Made by a program: the position numbers and the translations under genes. This document shows, piece after piece, positions 18,701 through 26,555 of a stretch of DNA of 64,000 nt. The notes under the pieces are model-generated. The model made no database searches. It was not told the origin of the DNA and saw nothing but the letters and a program-made list of their open reading frames with translations. The DNA comes from Limnohabitans sp. TEGF004. GTDB lineage: Bacteria > Pseudomonadota > Gammaproteobacteria > Burkholderiales > Burkholderiaceae_C. The stretch lies in contig NZ_AP027056.1 of assembly GCF_027924965.1 (NCBI RefSeq), positions 434,001-498,000 of the forward strand, given 5' to 3'. Numbering within the stretch: position 1 is the first letter of the stretch; each line of letters opens with the position of its first letter.

Positions 18701-21700
18701 GTTTTCCACACTCATGGTGGCCATTTGGTTGGGCGTGATGGCTGCAATTTGGTTGCTGGTCAACGCTTGTACTTGGTCTGAATTCAGGGCATTGATCTGG
18801 CGTGAGGTCAAGCCCACCACGTCAAAGGCTTCGATGGCCACAATTTGCGTGGTGTCCAAAGCGCCCAGTTGTTCGTTGGTCAAGCTGCTGATTTGCGCAC
18901 GGCGCATGCCCGCAATTTGGTCGGTGGTCATGGCCGAGATTTGCTCGGGGCCAAAGGCCACGATTTGGCTGGTGGCCATGGCCGCCAAGTCGCCCGTTTC
19001 TAAAGCGGCCACTTGGTCGGTGGACATGGCGCTGATTTGCAAGGCCGTCAGGCTTTGCACTTGGCGCTGTCCCAAAGCCACGATTTGGTTGGTGTTGAGG
19101 GCACCCACTTGGTCTTGTCCCAACGAGGCAATTTGTGCGTTGGTCAACGAGGCCACTTGGCCGGTGGTCAGCGCATCAATTTGGTCGGTGGTGGTGGCGT
19201 TGAGCTGTGTGGCGGTCAGGACCACCAAATCGCGGGTTTCAAAGCCCGGCATTTGGTCTGTCGTGAAGGCCTGCATCTGATCGGTGGTCAGCACACGCAT
19301 GTGGTTGCCCGTGAAGGCGGCCAACTGTTCGCTGGTGAAGGCCACGACTTGATCGGTGCCCATCGCAGCCAACCCAGTGGTGGGGATGGTCTGCACTTGT
19401 GCGGTGGTGAGCGCCGCCACTTGGTCGGTGGTGAGTTTGCTCAGCTGAGCATCGGTCATGACGCTGATTTCTTTGGTGCTCAGCGCCGTAATTTGGTCGG
19501 TGGTCAAGGCCACCATCGCATCGGTGGTCAGGTTTTTGAACTGATACGTGGTCAGCGCGGGCAACTGATCGCTGGTGAGGGCTTGAATTTGGTCCGAGTT
19601 CAAGGCGGCCAAGTCGCGTGTCTCGATAGACGCGATTTGGCTGGGCTTGAAGCTTTGAATTTGGTCGGTGGTCATGGCCGCAAACTGGCCCGTCTCTAGA
19701 GCCACGATTTGCGTGCCTTTGAGCGCGTTCAAGTCTTCGGTTTCCAGCGCCACGATTTGATCGGTGCTGAGGTTGTTGATTTGCGCCGTGGTGAACGCGC
19801 CCATCTGTTCGGTCGTCAAAGCCACCACGTTGTCGGTGGACAAGGCCACCAAGTCTTGCGTTTCGATGGCTGCGAGTTGGGTGGCGTTGAATGCCACCAC
19901 TTGGTCGCTGGTGAGGCTGCCCACTTGGTCCGATTGCAGTGCTGCCATTTGTTGGCGCGTGAGGCCACGGATGTCTTCCGAAGCAATGGCTGCTATTTGG
20001 TCGGTGGCCAAGGCGGCAATTTGGTCGGTGCGCAGACCGCCAATTTGAACGGCGCTGAAGGCTTCAATTTGCGTGCTGTCCAAACCCGCCAAACCGGCGG
20101 TGCTGACAGCGGCCAATTGGGCGGCCTTGAGGTGTGGAATTTGGTCGGTGGTGAGGGCGCCTACTTGGTCGCTGGTGAGCGCGCCCATTTGGCTGTTGGT
20201 CAAGTACGCCACTTGTTGTGCGGTGAATGCGCTGACTTGGTTTTCGGTCAAGGCCGCGATGCTTTGGGTCGGGACAGAGACCACCTGCGAGGGCTTGAGT
20301 GCCGTGATTTGATCGGTGGTGAGCGCCTGCATTTGTGAGGTGCTCATGGCCGACAGTTGGCGGCCGGTGAGGGCTGCCATATCGTCCGTACCGATCGCGG
20401 CAATTTGGGTGTCCGACAAGGCACCAATTTGCTGCGAGCTCATTTGCACAATTTGGCTCACGCTCAAAGCACCTATTTGCGCGGTGCTCAGACCCGCAAT
20501 GGCTTCGCTGCGCAAGGCGCTAATCAGGCTGGGTTTGAGGCTGCGCAGTTGGTCGGTCCCGATGCCGCCCAGCTGGTCACTTGATAAAGCAGCCATTTGT
20601 GCCGTGTTGAACACTTGCAGCTGAGAGGTGGTCAATGCCGCGACTTGGCTGGTGCTCATGGCACGCACGTTGGCTTCGGCCAAGTTTTGAATTTGTGCGT
20701 TTTTCAAACTGCCGATTTGCTCGGTGCTGAGGGCCTGAATTTGCCCACTGCGCAAGGCGCTGAACTGTGCGGCGCTGAGTGCGGCCAAGTCTTGTGTTTC
20801 CAGCGCGGCAACTTGTGCCGTCGAGAGGTTAGAAATTTGTGCTGAATTGAAGCCTGACACTTGACGCACGCCCAAAGCTGCCACTTGTGAGGTGCTCAGT
20901 CCTTGCAGGTCGCGGGTTTCGATGGCGCCAATTTGTTGGCTGCTGAGGCCTGCCAATTGATCGGTACCTAAGGCGGCAATTTGCCCGCTGGTCATGGCTT
21001 GAATTTGCGCTGTCTTGAGTGCGCCCATTTGCTGACTGGTCATGGCCTGTAGCTGTGCATCGGTCATGGCCGCCAAGGCATCGGTGCTCAAGGCAGCAAT
21101 TTGATGCGGACGCAAGTTGTTGACTTGTGTGGTCGATAAGCCAGCCACTTGTGTGGCGCTCAGCGTGGACATTTGTTTGGCCGAGAGGGCCAACATGTCT
21201 TGTGTCTCGATGGCAGCCATTTGGTCTGAGCTGAGGGCTGCCAATTGGTTGGTCGAGAAGGCGCCCACTTGTGTAGACGTCAGTGCCGTCATTTGGCCGG
21301 CGGTCAGACCTGCCAAATCACGCGTTTCAATCGCTTTGATTTGCGTGGCCTTCATGCTGGCGATTTGGGCGGTGCCCAAGGCGGCCAGCTGGGTGTCAAT
21401 CAAGCTGATGATTTGTGAGGTGGTCATCGACTGGATCTGTCCAGCCGTCATGTTTTGCAGCACGCTGGTGTCAATGGCACCCATGCGCTGGCTGTTCATG
21501 GCCGCCACTTGGCTGTCTCGCATGCCCGCCAGCTGTGAGCTGGTGAGTGCATTGATTTGAGAGACGGTCATCACGCCAATTTGCGTGGCCCGCATGGCGT
21601 TGAGCTGATCGGTGCTCAAGGCGGCAACTTGTCCAGCGCTCAAGGTGGCAATGTTGGCCGTTTGCAGGGCCTGCATTTGACGGGCGCTGAAGCCAGCCAG

Positions 21701-21787
21701 TGCACCTGTACTAATAGAAGCCGTTTGTGCGGTGGTCAAGGCGCCGACTTGCGAGGCGGTGAGGGCGGCTATTTGTGTGGCGCTGTA
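15752..21787 (-). repeat. 24-bp coding tandem repeat array (about 250 octapeptide units)
   Basis: An uninterrupted 24-bp period encoding the octads of protein C. Units lacking the central Gln fall at spacings of 5, 5 and 7 units, giving a 17-unit (408-bp, 136-residue) super-repeat in the N-terminal third. Confidence 0.9.
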
Positions 21788-21901
21788 CCCAGAGATGTCG
21801 GTGGTCGTTCCGAATGCCGGTGTAGGCGAACTCATTTGCACGCTGGCGTAGGCATAGCTACCAAGCGTGTTGTTGAGTGATGAATTGATACCGTTTGACA
21901 T
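15752..21901 (-). CDS. Giant octapeptide-repeat protein C
   Basis: A 2049-residue protein, family not recognised. The ATG at 21901 is preferred over a further-upstream in-frame start because its leader (MSNGINSSLNNTLGSYAYAS) matches the leader of repeat protein B (MTNSINSVTSSYSAQTYAA) and a sigma-54-type promoter lies just upstream. After about 38 residues the protein is some 250 octads long. The consensus differs from proteins A and B: more Ile and Met at position 6 and more Asp before Gln (TTDQI). Acidic octads (IETRDLAA type) recur in a strict 5-5-7 unit pattern through units about 12-80. It ends in LGL with no capping domain. No Sec signal and few charged residues apart from the acidic units. 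Probably a very long secreted or surface fibre. Confidence 0.85.
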   Translation of the reverse strand: MSNGINSSLNNTLGSYAYASVQMSSPTPAFGTTTDISGYSATQIAALTASQVGALTTAQTASISTGALAGFSARQMQALQTANIATLSAGQVAALSTDQLNAMRATQIGVMTVSQINALTSSQLAGMRDSQVAAMNSQRMGAIDTSVLQNMTAGQIQSMTTSQIISLIDTQLAALGTAQIASMKATQIKAIETRDLAGLTAGQMTALTSTQVGAFSTNQLAALSSDQMAAIETQDMLALSAKQMSTLSATQVAGLSTTQVNNLRPHQIAALSTDALAAMTDAQLQAMTSQQMGALKTAQIQAMTSGQIAALGTDQLAGLSSQQIGAIETRDLQGLSTSQVAALGVRQVSGFNSAQISNLSTAQVAALETQDLAALSAAQFSALRSGQIQALSTEQIGSLKNAQIQNLAEANVRAMSTSQVAALTTSQLQVFNTAQMAALSSDQLGGIGTDQLRSLKPSLISALRSEAIAGLSTAQIGALSVSQIVQMSSQQIGALSDTQIAAIGTDDMAALTGRQLSAMSTSQMQALTTDQITALKPSQVVSVPTQSIAALTENQVSAFTAQQVAYLTNSQMGALTSDQVGALTTDQIPHLKAAQLAAVSTAGLAGLDSTQIEAFSAVQIGGLRTDQIAALATDQIAAIASEDIRGLTRQQMAALQSDQVGSLTSDQVVAFNATQLAAIETQDLVALSTDNVVALTTEQMGAFTTAQINNLSTDQIVALETEDLNALKGTQIVALETGQFAAMTTDQIQSFKPSQIASIETRDLAALNSDQIQALTSDQLPALTTYQFKNLTTDAMVALTTDQITALSTKEISVMTDAQLSKLTTDQVAALTTAQVQTIPTTGLAAMGTDQVVAFTSEQLAAFTGNHMRVLTTDQMQAFTTDQMPGFETRDLVVLTATQLNATTTDQIDALTTGQVASLTNAQIASLGQDQVGALNTNQIVALGQRQVQSLTALQISAMSTDQVAALETGDLAAMATSQIVAFGPEQISAMTTDQIAGMRRAQISSLTNEQLGALDTTQIVAIEAFDVVGLTSRQINALNSDQVQALTSNQIAAITPNQMATMSVENVAVLTTEQIGALPTQDVGAMTSAQMQALTTDQLGAFSSAQMQAMRAEMLTAMSLEQLTSLSTDQIVSLTQSQFESFTPAQVAQLTTEQFAAIETRDIAAFTAQQMAAITTDEIAVMTSAQVQAIETRDLVSMTTEQIATFDTDQIASLTGTQVSALFTNQVAAMTTDQIGAIETADLAGMSSTQLQALTTDQIEVLVTDQLRAMTNAQVGSLLSTQLRTLSTDQIDALTSTQFNSLTGAQVASLTTTQIEGLSTALVGNLSNAVISAFTNEQVLAITTDQIGKLSSAHISAMSSSQLAALDTSQLEAFSTAQIVAIDTQDMAAIREEQLANLSSTQTAALTTAQLNALTHAQILTLPTDQVQALTAGQLASLAVDKVQLLNESQLTTLTSTQINSFTTSQVSALVSDQIQNLTTEQVSTLDTTKVAALTGTQLDAMTAAQLEALTTAQIGALSTNALVTLNASDLSVFTTAQVKALTSTQLPNLTTAQLTNFSTAQVAALGTDQLASLTTTQMNAFTGDQLKALTDTQVANLTTTALSSLSNTKLTALTSTQVAALTTAQIPSMLNTQVAALTTEQIDGLDSAQIRALTTAQLAALTTEQLPSMSATQVQSLTVTQVGLLSTEQLTSLTAEEITAMSSTQIVSLSTAQLSALESQQIQALETADIWGMNPTQIGALSTDQLSVMPNNLVPAIRPASISVLTSAQLNNLTTGQIESLVSDQVAALSTTQLSNITGSLLSALTTDNIVALSSTQIGAITAAQFPALGTLQITAIEHTDIPAVSTSALAAFTSDQIVALRPTQVSNLTTDQIKAITITQIPALGTDDINVLTSRQVGVLTADQLQTMSVAQVQAIASGSLKTLSSDQIQTLSTEQLAGMSTSQIRGFEYTQIPAFSSDQISNLTTTEIGAFSTRQMQAFTTAQVAAFTSWQVPAIPVENIANMGTTQTVAFSTAQLSAFTSQQVAALTADQINAFTNAQRAALGL

Positions 21902-21950
21902 AGGGAACGAACTTTTAAAAAGTGTTGTGTTGAGTACTCGACACCATCCA

Positions 21951-21967
21951 TGCAAAATTCGAGCCGA
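21951..21967 (-). promoter_or_regulatory. Putative sigma-54 (-24/-12) promoter for repeat protein C
   Basis: Minus strand reads CGGCTCGAATTTTGCAT: GG-N10-GC spacing, a perfect -12 (TTTTGCAT) and a -24 with two mismatches from TGGCAC. The predicted start is about 40 bp upstream of the ATG at 21901. Confidence 0.55.
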
Positions 21968-22015
21968 CTTTATGACTAAACGGTAATTATTTGAAAAAAC
22001 GGCATTTGCACTTAA

Positions 22016-22079
22016 AAAACGGCAATCTGTTGCCGTTTTGCCGCCATTTCCTTGCCGCTTTGCCGCTTGCCACCTTGCC
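22016..22079. repeat. Phased TTGCC array with hairpin, in the divergent intergenic region
   Basis: A 10-bp-arm hairpin (AAAACGGCAA-TCTG-TTGCCGTTTT, 22016-22039) runs into a series of six TTGCC motifs starting at 22030, 22038, 22052, 22060, 22067 and 22075, mostly 7-8 bp apart. It lies between the two divergent sigma-54 promoters of repeat protein C and flagellin. The hairpin could stop transcription in either direction; the phased copies could bind a regulator or be slippage products. Confidence 0.5.
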
Positions 22080-22130
22080 ATTTAGGGTAAATATTTCTTT
22101 CAGAACCCCTCAAGTTGTCGGAAAACAAGT

Positions 22131-22146
22131 TGGCACGGTTACTGCT
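22131..22146 (+). promoter_or_regulatory. Sigma-54 (-24/-12) promoter of the flagellin gene
   Basis: TGGCACGGTTACTGCT: perfect TGGCACG -24 element, correct GG-N10-GC spacing, -12 CTGCT with one mismatch. It sits about 47 bp before the flagellin ATG. Confidence 0.8.
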
Positions 22147-22192
22147 TGATAGCTTGGAAATTTGATTGACCCGTATCGGGCAGGAGAAAAAA

Positions 22193-25100
22193 ATGGCAGT
22201 TATCAATACCAACGTCAAAGCATTGTTCTCTCAGGCAGCCTTGCGCTCTACTGAGAGAAGCCAGTCCGTGGCTATGCAACAGTTGTCTACAGGCAAACGC
22301 ATCAACTCGGCGCGCGATGACGCAGCAGGTATGGCCATCGCCACACGCATGACGCATCAGATTCGCAGCTTGAACCAAGCGGTGCGTAATGCAGGCGACG
22401 CGATCACCCTCATTCAGACGGCTGAAGGCGCGACCAACGAAATCACTGACATGATGCAACGCATGCGTGAGTTGGCGATTCAAGCAGTCAACGACACCAA
22501 CGACAACGCACAACGTTCTTACCTTGACTTGGAGTTCCAACAGCTCAAGCAAGAGATCGTGCACATCGCTGAAAGCACCGAATGGAACGGCTTCCCCGTT
22601 TTGAACGGTACGGCAGGTGAGCGTGTGGGCGAGATGCCTGTCTATAAGACAACAGCGACCAGCGAGTTTTCAACGGCCTATGTCAACCCAACCACAGAGC
22701 GCAAGATTTCAGGCGCAGATGTGGGCGAGACCCAGCGCATTGACTTCACAGGCACTGGCGCGGGTATGGGTGGCGCGAACGAAGACCGCTCGATCACCAT
22801 TGACGGTGTGAATGTGTCGGTGACCAAAACTGATTTGGCCGATATGTTGCTTGAAGTGCGCGATGCACTGAAGCAAGACCCACAATTCTCAGCCTCGTCA
22901 GGTCGCACAGTGACGATTGACGGCGACAGCTTGGTCATCAAGTACGCCAGCTCAGACAAAGATGTGTCCAAAGTTGACGTGACTGTGTCTGCGGCCTTGG
23001 ATAGTTCTTTGAACTATTCGATTGCGTCACAAACTGAGTCTGACTATGCCGTGGTGGCTGCCAGCGAAACGTTTGTGAACGGCCAAGGCGAATTTTTGAA
23101 GAGTGGCGCACTCACCATTGATTGGACGCCCAATTTAGAAGATTCCACGCAAAGCAAATTGACAGCCAGTTTCTTGACCAGCGACGGCAAGACCATTGAG
23201 CTGACAGGTGTGTTGAGCGACCCCGATGGCACCACCGTCACGTTTGCACGTGACCAAGGTTTGAACGGCCAAGTGATTTCTAACGACATGACTTACACCT
23301 TCCGCGACAGCGCAGGCAACGCGATGGACGTGTCTCGCCGCGCTGTGGCGATGGAAGTCAATGTGGCTGGCGGTATTCCGGCCCTCAAAGCTGGCGACTT
23401 GTTGATCAACGGCATTGATGTGGGCCCCACATTTGCCGAAGACGACACCTTGTCTCCCGCCAACAACGCCGCAGGCAGCGCGATTGCCAAGGCTGCCGCG
23501 ATCAACCGCAAAGCAGTGAGCTCGACCATCTCGATGGGCGAGTCACAAACCCTGACATTGATGGGCACGCCTAAGTCGGGCACCATCAAAGTGGGTGGTG
23601 TATCGATTCAGCTCAATGAAACCATCCACCAAACACCGGTGCAAGCTGCCGCTGCGATTGCAGCAGCTTTGAAGGCCAGCCCTTTGTATGACGCAGGCAC
23701 AGGTCGCACCATTTCTTACTCTGCGGGTAGCAGCACGATTGGCTTCAATTACTCGGTGAACGAGGGTGATGTGGCTGACGTGGTGGTTGCCGCAGGCACC
23801 ACAGGCTTGGTCGGCACGGTGGACACCACCGTTCAGCACCAACGCACGGTGGAAGGCACGGGTGTGTTTGCCAAAGTGAACGAAAACATCGTCACAGGCC
23901 GCGCCATGAGCTCGACCAACGTGGTCAAAGGTGCTGTGTTCATCAACGGCTTTGCCAGCGCTGACATCACCACGGTGCTCAACAACCCTCGCGAAACGCG
24001 CGCCAATACAGTTCGTGCCATCAACATGATTGCCGACAAAACAGGTGTCAGGGCGATTGATACGGGCTTTGACAACCAAGGCGTGACCTTGGTGGCCGCT
24101 GATGGTCGGAACATCGAAGTGCGCTTCGAAACCGACTTCAACGCCAACGTGTTTGGCCAAAGCATTGGTCTGCGCGAAGGTGTGCAAGCGGGTACGTTCT
24201 CGCTCGAATCCAAAATTCAAGCGCCTGTGATCTTGACCTCGTCTGCCATTGGTGACATTGGCCGCTCAGGTTTGATTGCCGGTAACTTCACCAAAAACCA
24301 ATCGGTGTTCAACACGAGCGAGCGTTCGCCTGTGGTGGCCACGCAAGCGCAAGTGGAGAGTGTCAAATTCTCTACAGGTGCTTCTGGTGCGGCGGCAGAT
24401 GAAACCTTCTCGCTCACCATCAATGGTGTGGAATTCACGCACAAAGCCGCAGCCGGCGAAACTGCCGCTGAAATTCGCCAAGCTTTGATTTCTAAAGTCA
24501 AAGACGTGGGTGTGACCGCCACTGCGGGCAATTCGCCGGATGAGTTGCTGTTGACCGCAGACTTCCCTGGCATTGCCTATTCCTTGAAAGTGGCTGACAC
24601 CAGCGTAGATGGTGCAGTGACTAACGACAAGGTCTATGGCGTGACCAAGCCCAATATTCCTGCGGACGTGAAGCCTTTGAGCGCCAATGACTTGGTGATC
24701 AATGGTGTGAAGATTCGCGCCACAACCACGGCGGACGACAAACTGTCGAGCACCGTGTCCACCAGCAGCGATAAAACTGCCAGTGCGATTGCGATTGCTG
24801 CGGCCATTAACTCGCATTCGCCTGAAACAGGGGTGCGTGCATTTGCCAACCCTGTGATCACACAAGGTGCTGTGACCACGGTCTTGCCAAAGCCAGACAA
24901 GGGCCCACAGTCCTTGTTTGTGAACGGCACTGAAGTGACCGTCGAGCTCGACCCCATGGACAGCCCGTTGGATCGTCGCAACAAAGTGGTGGACGCCATC
25001 AACCAACGTCTGGGCCAACATGGCGTCACAGCCAGTGACAACGGCTATGGTGTGTCCCTGTCGGGTGACGGCCGCAACTTGTCGGTGTGGTTTGACAGCA

Positions 25101-26182
25101 GCGTGGAAGATTTGTCTGCCGCCAGCTTCGGTTTGGACAAAGGTGGCTCGGTGGCCCAGGTCTCGCAAGTGGCTTTGGGCGGCAGCATCACGGCGGGTGA
25201 CAAAGTCACCATCAAGCTCAACGGTAAGAGCATCACCACTGCGGGCGTCGCAGCAACCGCTGCCGACATGGCAGTGGAGCTGAAGACGGCAATTGAAGCT
25301 TCAGGCCTCAAGAACATCGGTGTCGCAATCGTGGGTGACGCTTTGCAGCTCACCTCCAAAGTTCCAGGTACGTCGTTTGATTTGACAGGTGCTTCGGTGA
25401 GCCCGCTCACGTCTGATCTGACCATGAAGCTCGAAACCATCACGCCAAACAGCGTGGGTAACAACGATGTCACAGGCATCTTGAACGCGACCAACAAGTC
25501 CAGCACAGCCAAAACCTTGTATGGCACCGTGCGCATGATTTCTGACCCAGCCTTATTGCCTAACTTGGTGGCACCCGAAGGTGCGCCACCCTCGGATCGC
25601 ATGGCCTTGCTCAAGGCTACAGGCAAACCATTCACGGTGTCGGTTGGTGATGACGGTTTCGGCAAAAACAGCAACTTCGCAGCCATGGGCTTTGAGGTGG
25701 GGCAGTTTGGTGGCCAATCCAGTGCCGCGATGGATCCTCCTAAGGTGGGCCGCTTGGCTTTCCAAGTGGGCGCCAGTGCCAACCAAATGATCACCATCGA
25801 TTTGGCTGACTTTGGCAAGAACGGCTCGATCACCAGCCAAATCACCGGCGACGTGGACTTGAATGTGGAGCAGCGCTCCGCACGCATCAATTCACGTGAA
25901 GGTGCCACCGCTGTGTTGACCATGCTGGATGAGTCGATGGACAAGATCAACGCCACACGCGCCACCATGGGTGCGGTGATGAACCGTTTGGACCACGTGA
26001 TCAGCAACTTGACCAATGTGTCGATGAACTTGTCTGCTTCGCGCAGCCAGATCGAAGACGCGGACTACGCGCAGGCTTCGACCAACTTGGCCAAGACGCA
26101 AATCATGCAGCAAGCCGCTACAGCGGTGCTGGCGCAAGCCAACACCAGCCAACAGTCGGTGATGAAACTCTTGGGTGGTTAA
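22193..26182 (+). CDS. fliC: Giant flagellin
   Basis: Flagellar filament subunit of 1329 residues, against about 270-500 for ordinary flagellins. The ATG at 22193 gives the canonical MAVINTNVKAL start and has AGGAG upstream. Residues 1-150 are the conserved D0/D1 domain (LSTGKRINSARDDAAGMAIA) and about 1220-1329 the C-terminal D1/D0 (SQIEDADYAQASTNLAKTQIMQQA). The roughly 1070 residues between form a surface-exposed insertion with several flagellin_IN-like modules, each with a v-x-I/V-N-G-x core and a later AAIN segment: LLINGIDVG (about 400), VFINGFASAD (about 580), LTINGVEF (about 742), LVINGVKI (about 832), LFVNGTEVTV (about 906). Driven by a sigma-54 promoter. The GT41 enzymes nearby make it a candidate glycoprotein. 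Confidence 0.95.
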   Translation: MAVINTNVKALFSQAALRSTERSQSVAMQQLSTGKRINSARDDAAGMAIATRMTHQIRSLNQAVRNAGDAITLIQTAEGATNEITDMMQRMRELAIQAVNDTNDNAQRSYLDLEFQQLKQEIVHIAESTEWNGFPVLNGTAGERVGEMPVYKTTATSEFSTAYVNPTTERKISGADVGETQRIDFTGTGAGMGGANEDRSITIDGVNVSVTKTDLADMLLEVRDALKQDPQFSASSGRTVTIDGDSLVIKYASSDKDVSKVDVTVSAALDSSLNYSIASQTESDYAVVAASETFVNGQGEFLKSGALTIDWTPNLEDSTQSKLTASFLTSDGKTIELTGVLSDPDGTTVTFARDQGLNGQVISNDMTYTFRDSAGNAMDVSRRAVAMEVNVAGGIPALKAGDLLINGIDVGPTFAEDDTLSPANNAAGSAIAKAAAINRKAVSSTISMGESQTLTLMGTPKSGTIKVGGVSIQLNETIHQTPVQAAAAIAAALKASPLYDAGTGRTISYSAGSSTIGFNYSVNEGDVADVVVAAGTTGLVGTVDTTVQHQRTVEGTGVFAKVNENIVTGRAMSSTNVVKGAVFINGFASADITTVLNNPRETRANTVRAINMIADKTGVRAIDTGFDNQGVTLVAADGRNIEVRFETDFNANVFGQSIGLREGVQAGTFSLESKIQAPVILTSSAIGDIGRSGLIAGNFTKNQSVFNTSERSPVVATQAQVESVKFSTGASGAAADETFSLTINGVEFTHKAAAGETAAEIRQALISKVKDVGVTATAGNSPDELLLTADFPGIAYSLKVADTSVDGAVTNDKVYGVTKPNIPADVKPLSANDLVINGVKIRATTTADDKLSSTVSTSSDKTASAIAIAAAINSHSPETGVRAFANPVITQGAVTTVLPKPDKGPQSLFVNGTEVTVELDPMDSPLDRRNKVVDAINQRLGQHGVTASDNGYGVSLSGDGRNLSVWFDSSVEDLSAASFGLDKGGSVAQVSQVALGGSITAGDKVTIKLNGKSITTAGVAATAADMAVELKTAIEASGLKNIGVAIVGDALQLTSKVPGTSFDLTGASVSPLTSDLTMKLETITPNSVGNNDVTGILNATNKSSTAKTLYGTVRMISDPALLPNLVAPEGAPPSDRMALLKATGKPFTVSVGDDGFGKNSNFAAMGFEVGQFGGQSSAAMDPPKVGRLAFQVGASANQMITIDLADFGKNGSITSQITGDVDLNVEQRSARINSREGATAVLTMLDESMDKINATRATMGAVMNRLDHVISNLTNVSMNLSASRSQIEDADYAQASTNLAKTQIMQQAATAVLAQANTSQQSVMKLLGG

Positions 26183-26490
26183 TGGCAGCCACTAGCCCCA
26201 CACCCTTACCCAAGGGCCCCAATTGCTGGGAGTGTCGCTACATGGCGATCACGTGGGATGTGCGCATGCCTTACGGCTGCAAGCTCATGGGCTTTCGTTC
26301 GAAAGTGGTTCCCTCGTTGGAGGTGCTGCGCACGGACGGGCGGTTTTGTGGCGGTTTCTCGCCTAAACCAGCCAAGCAAGAATCAGCGAATAAGGCCCAA
26401 AAAGCCTCTAATAAGCCTGTCGGTAACTCGTCGCAACGTCGAGAAACTGACCCTCGCAGGCCTGTTTACCACATTAATTTAATTACATAG
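26182..26490 (+). CDS. Small four-cysteine protein coupled to flagellin
   Basis: A 102-residue protein of unrecognised function. Four cysteines (C15, C18, C33, C56; CxxC-x14-C-x22-C) lie in a compact N-terminal part and could bind zinc or an Fe-S cluster. The last 40 residues are basic and low complexity (Lys, Ser, Arg), so probably disordered. Its ATG shares one base with the flagellin stop (TAATG), so it is translationally coupled to flagellin. It is followed by the sigma-54 promoter of the regulator gene. The position suggests a flagellin-linked accessory role, but nothing in the sequence names one. Confidence 0.65.
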   Translation: MAATSPTPLPKGPNCWECRYMAITWDVRMPYGCKLMGFRSKVVPSLEVLRTDGRFCGGFSPKPAKQESANKAQKASNKPVGNSSQRRETDPRRPVYHINLIT

Positions 26491-26504
26491 GTTACAAAAC
26501 GACC

Positions 26505-26520
26505 TGGCACGGCCTTTGCA
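26505..26520 (+). promoter_or_regulatory. Sigma-54 (-24/-12) promoter of the regulator/fliE operon
   Basis: TGGCACGGCCTTTGCA matches the sigma-54 consensus at all conserved positions, with GG-N10-GC spacing. It lies about 36 bp upstream of the activator's GTG start, so the activator may be autoregulated or controlled by another sigma-54 activator. Confidence 0.85.
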
Positions 26521-26555
26521 TAACAGTCTTACCTTTATTTCGGACTGTACTCAAA

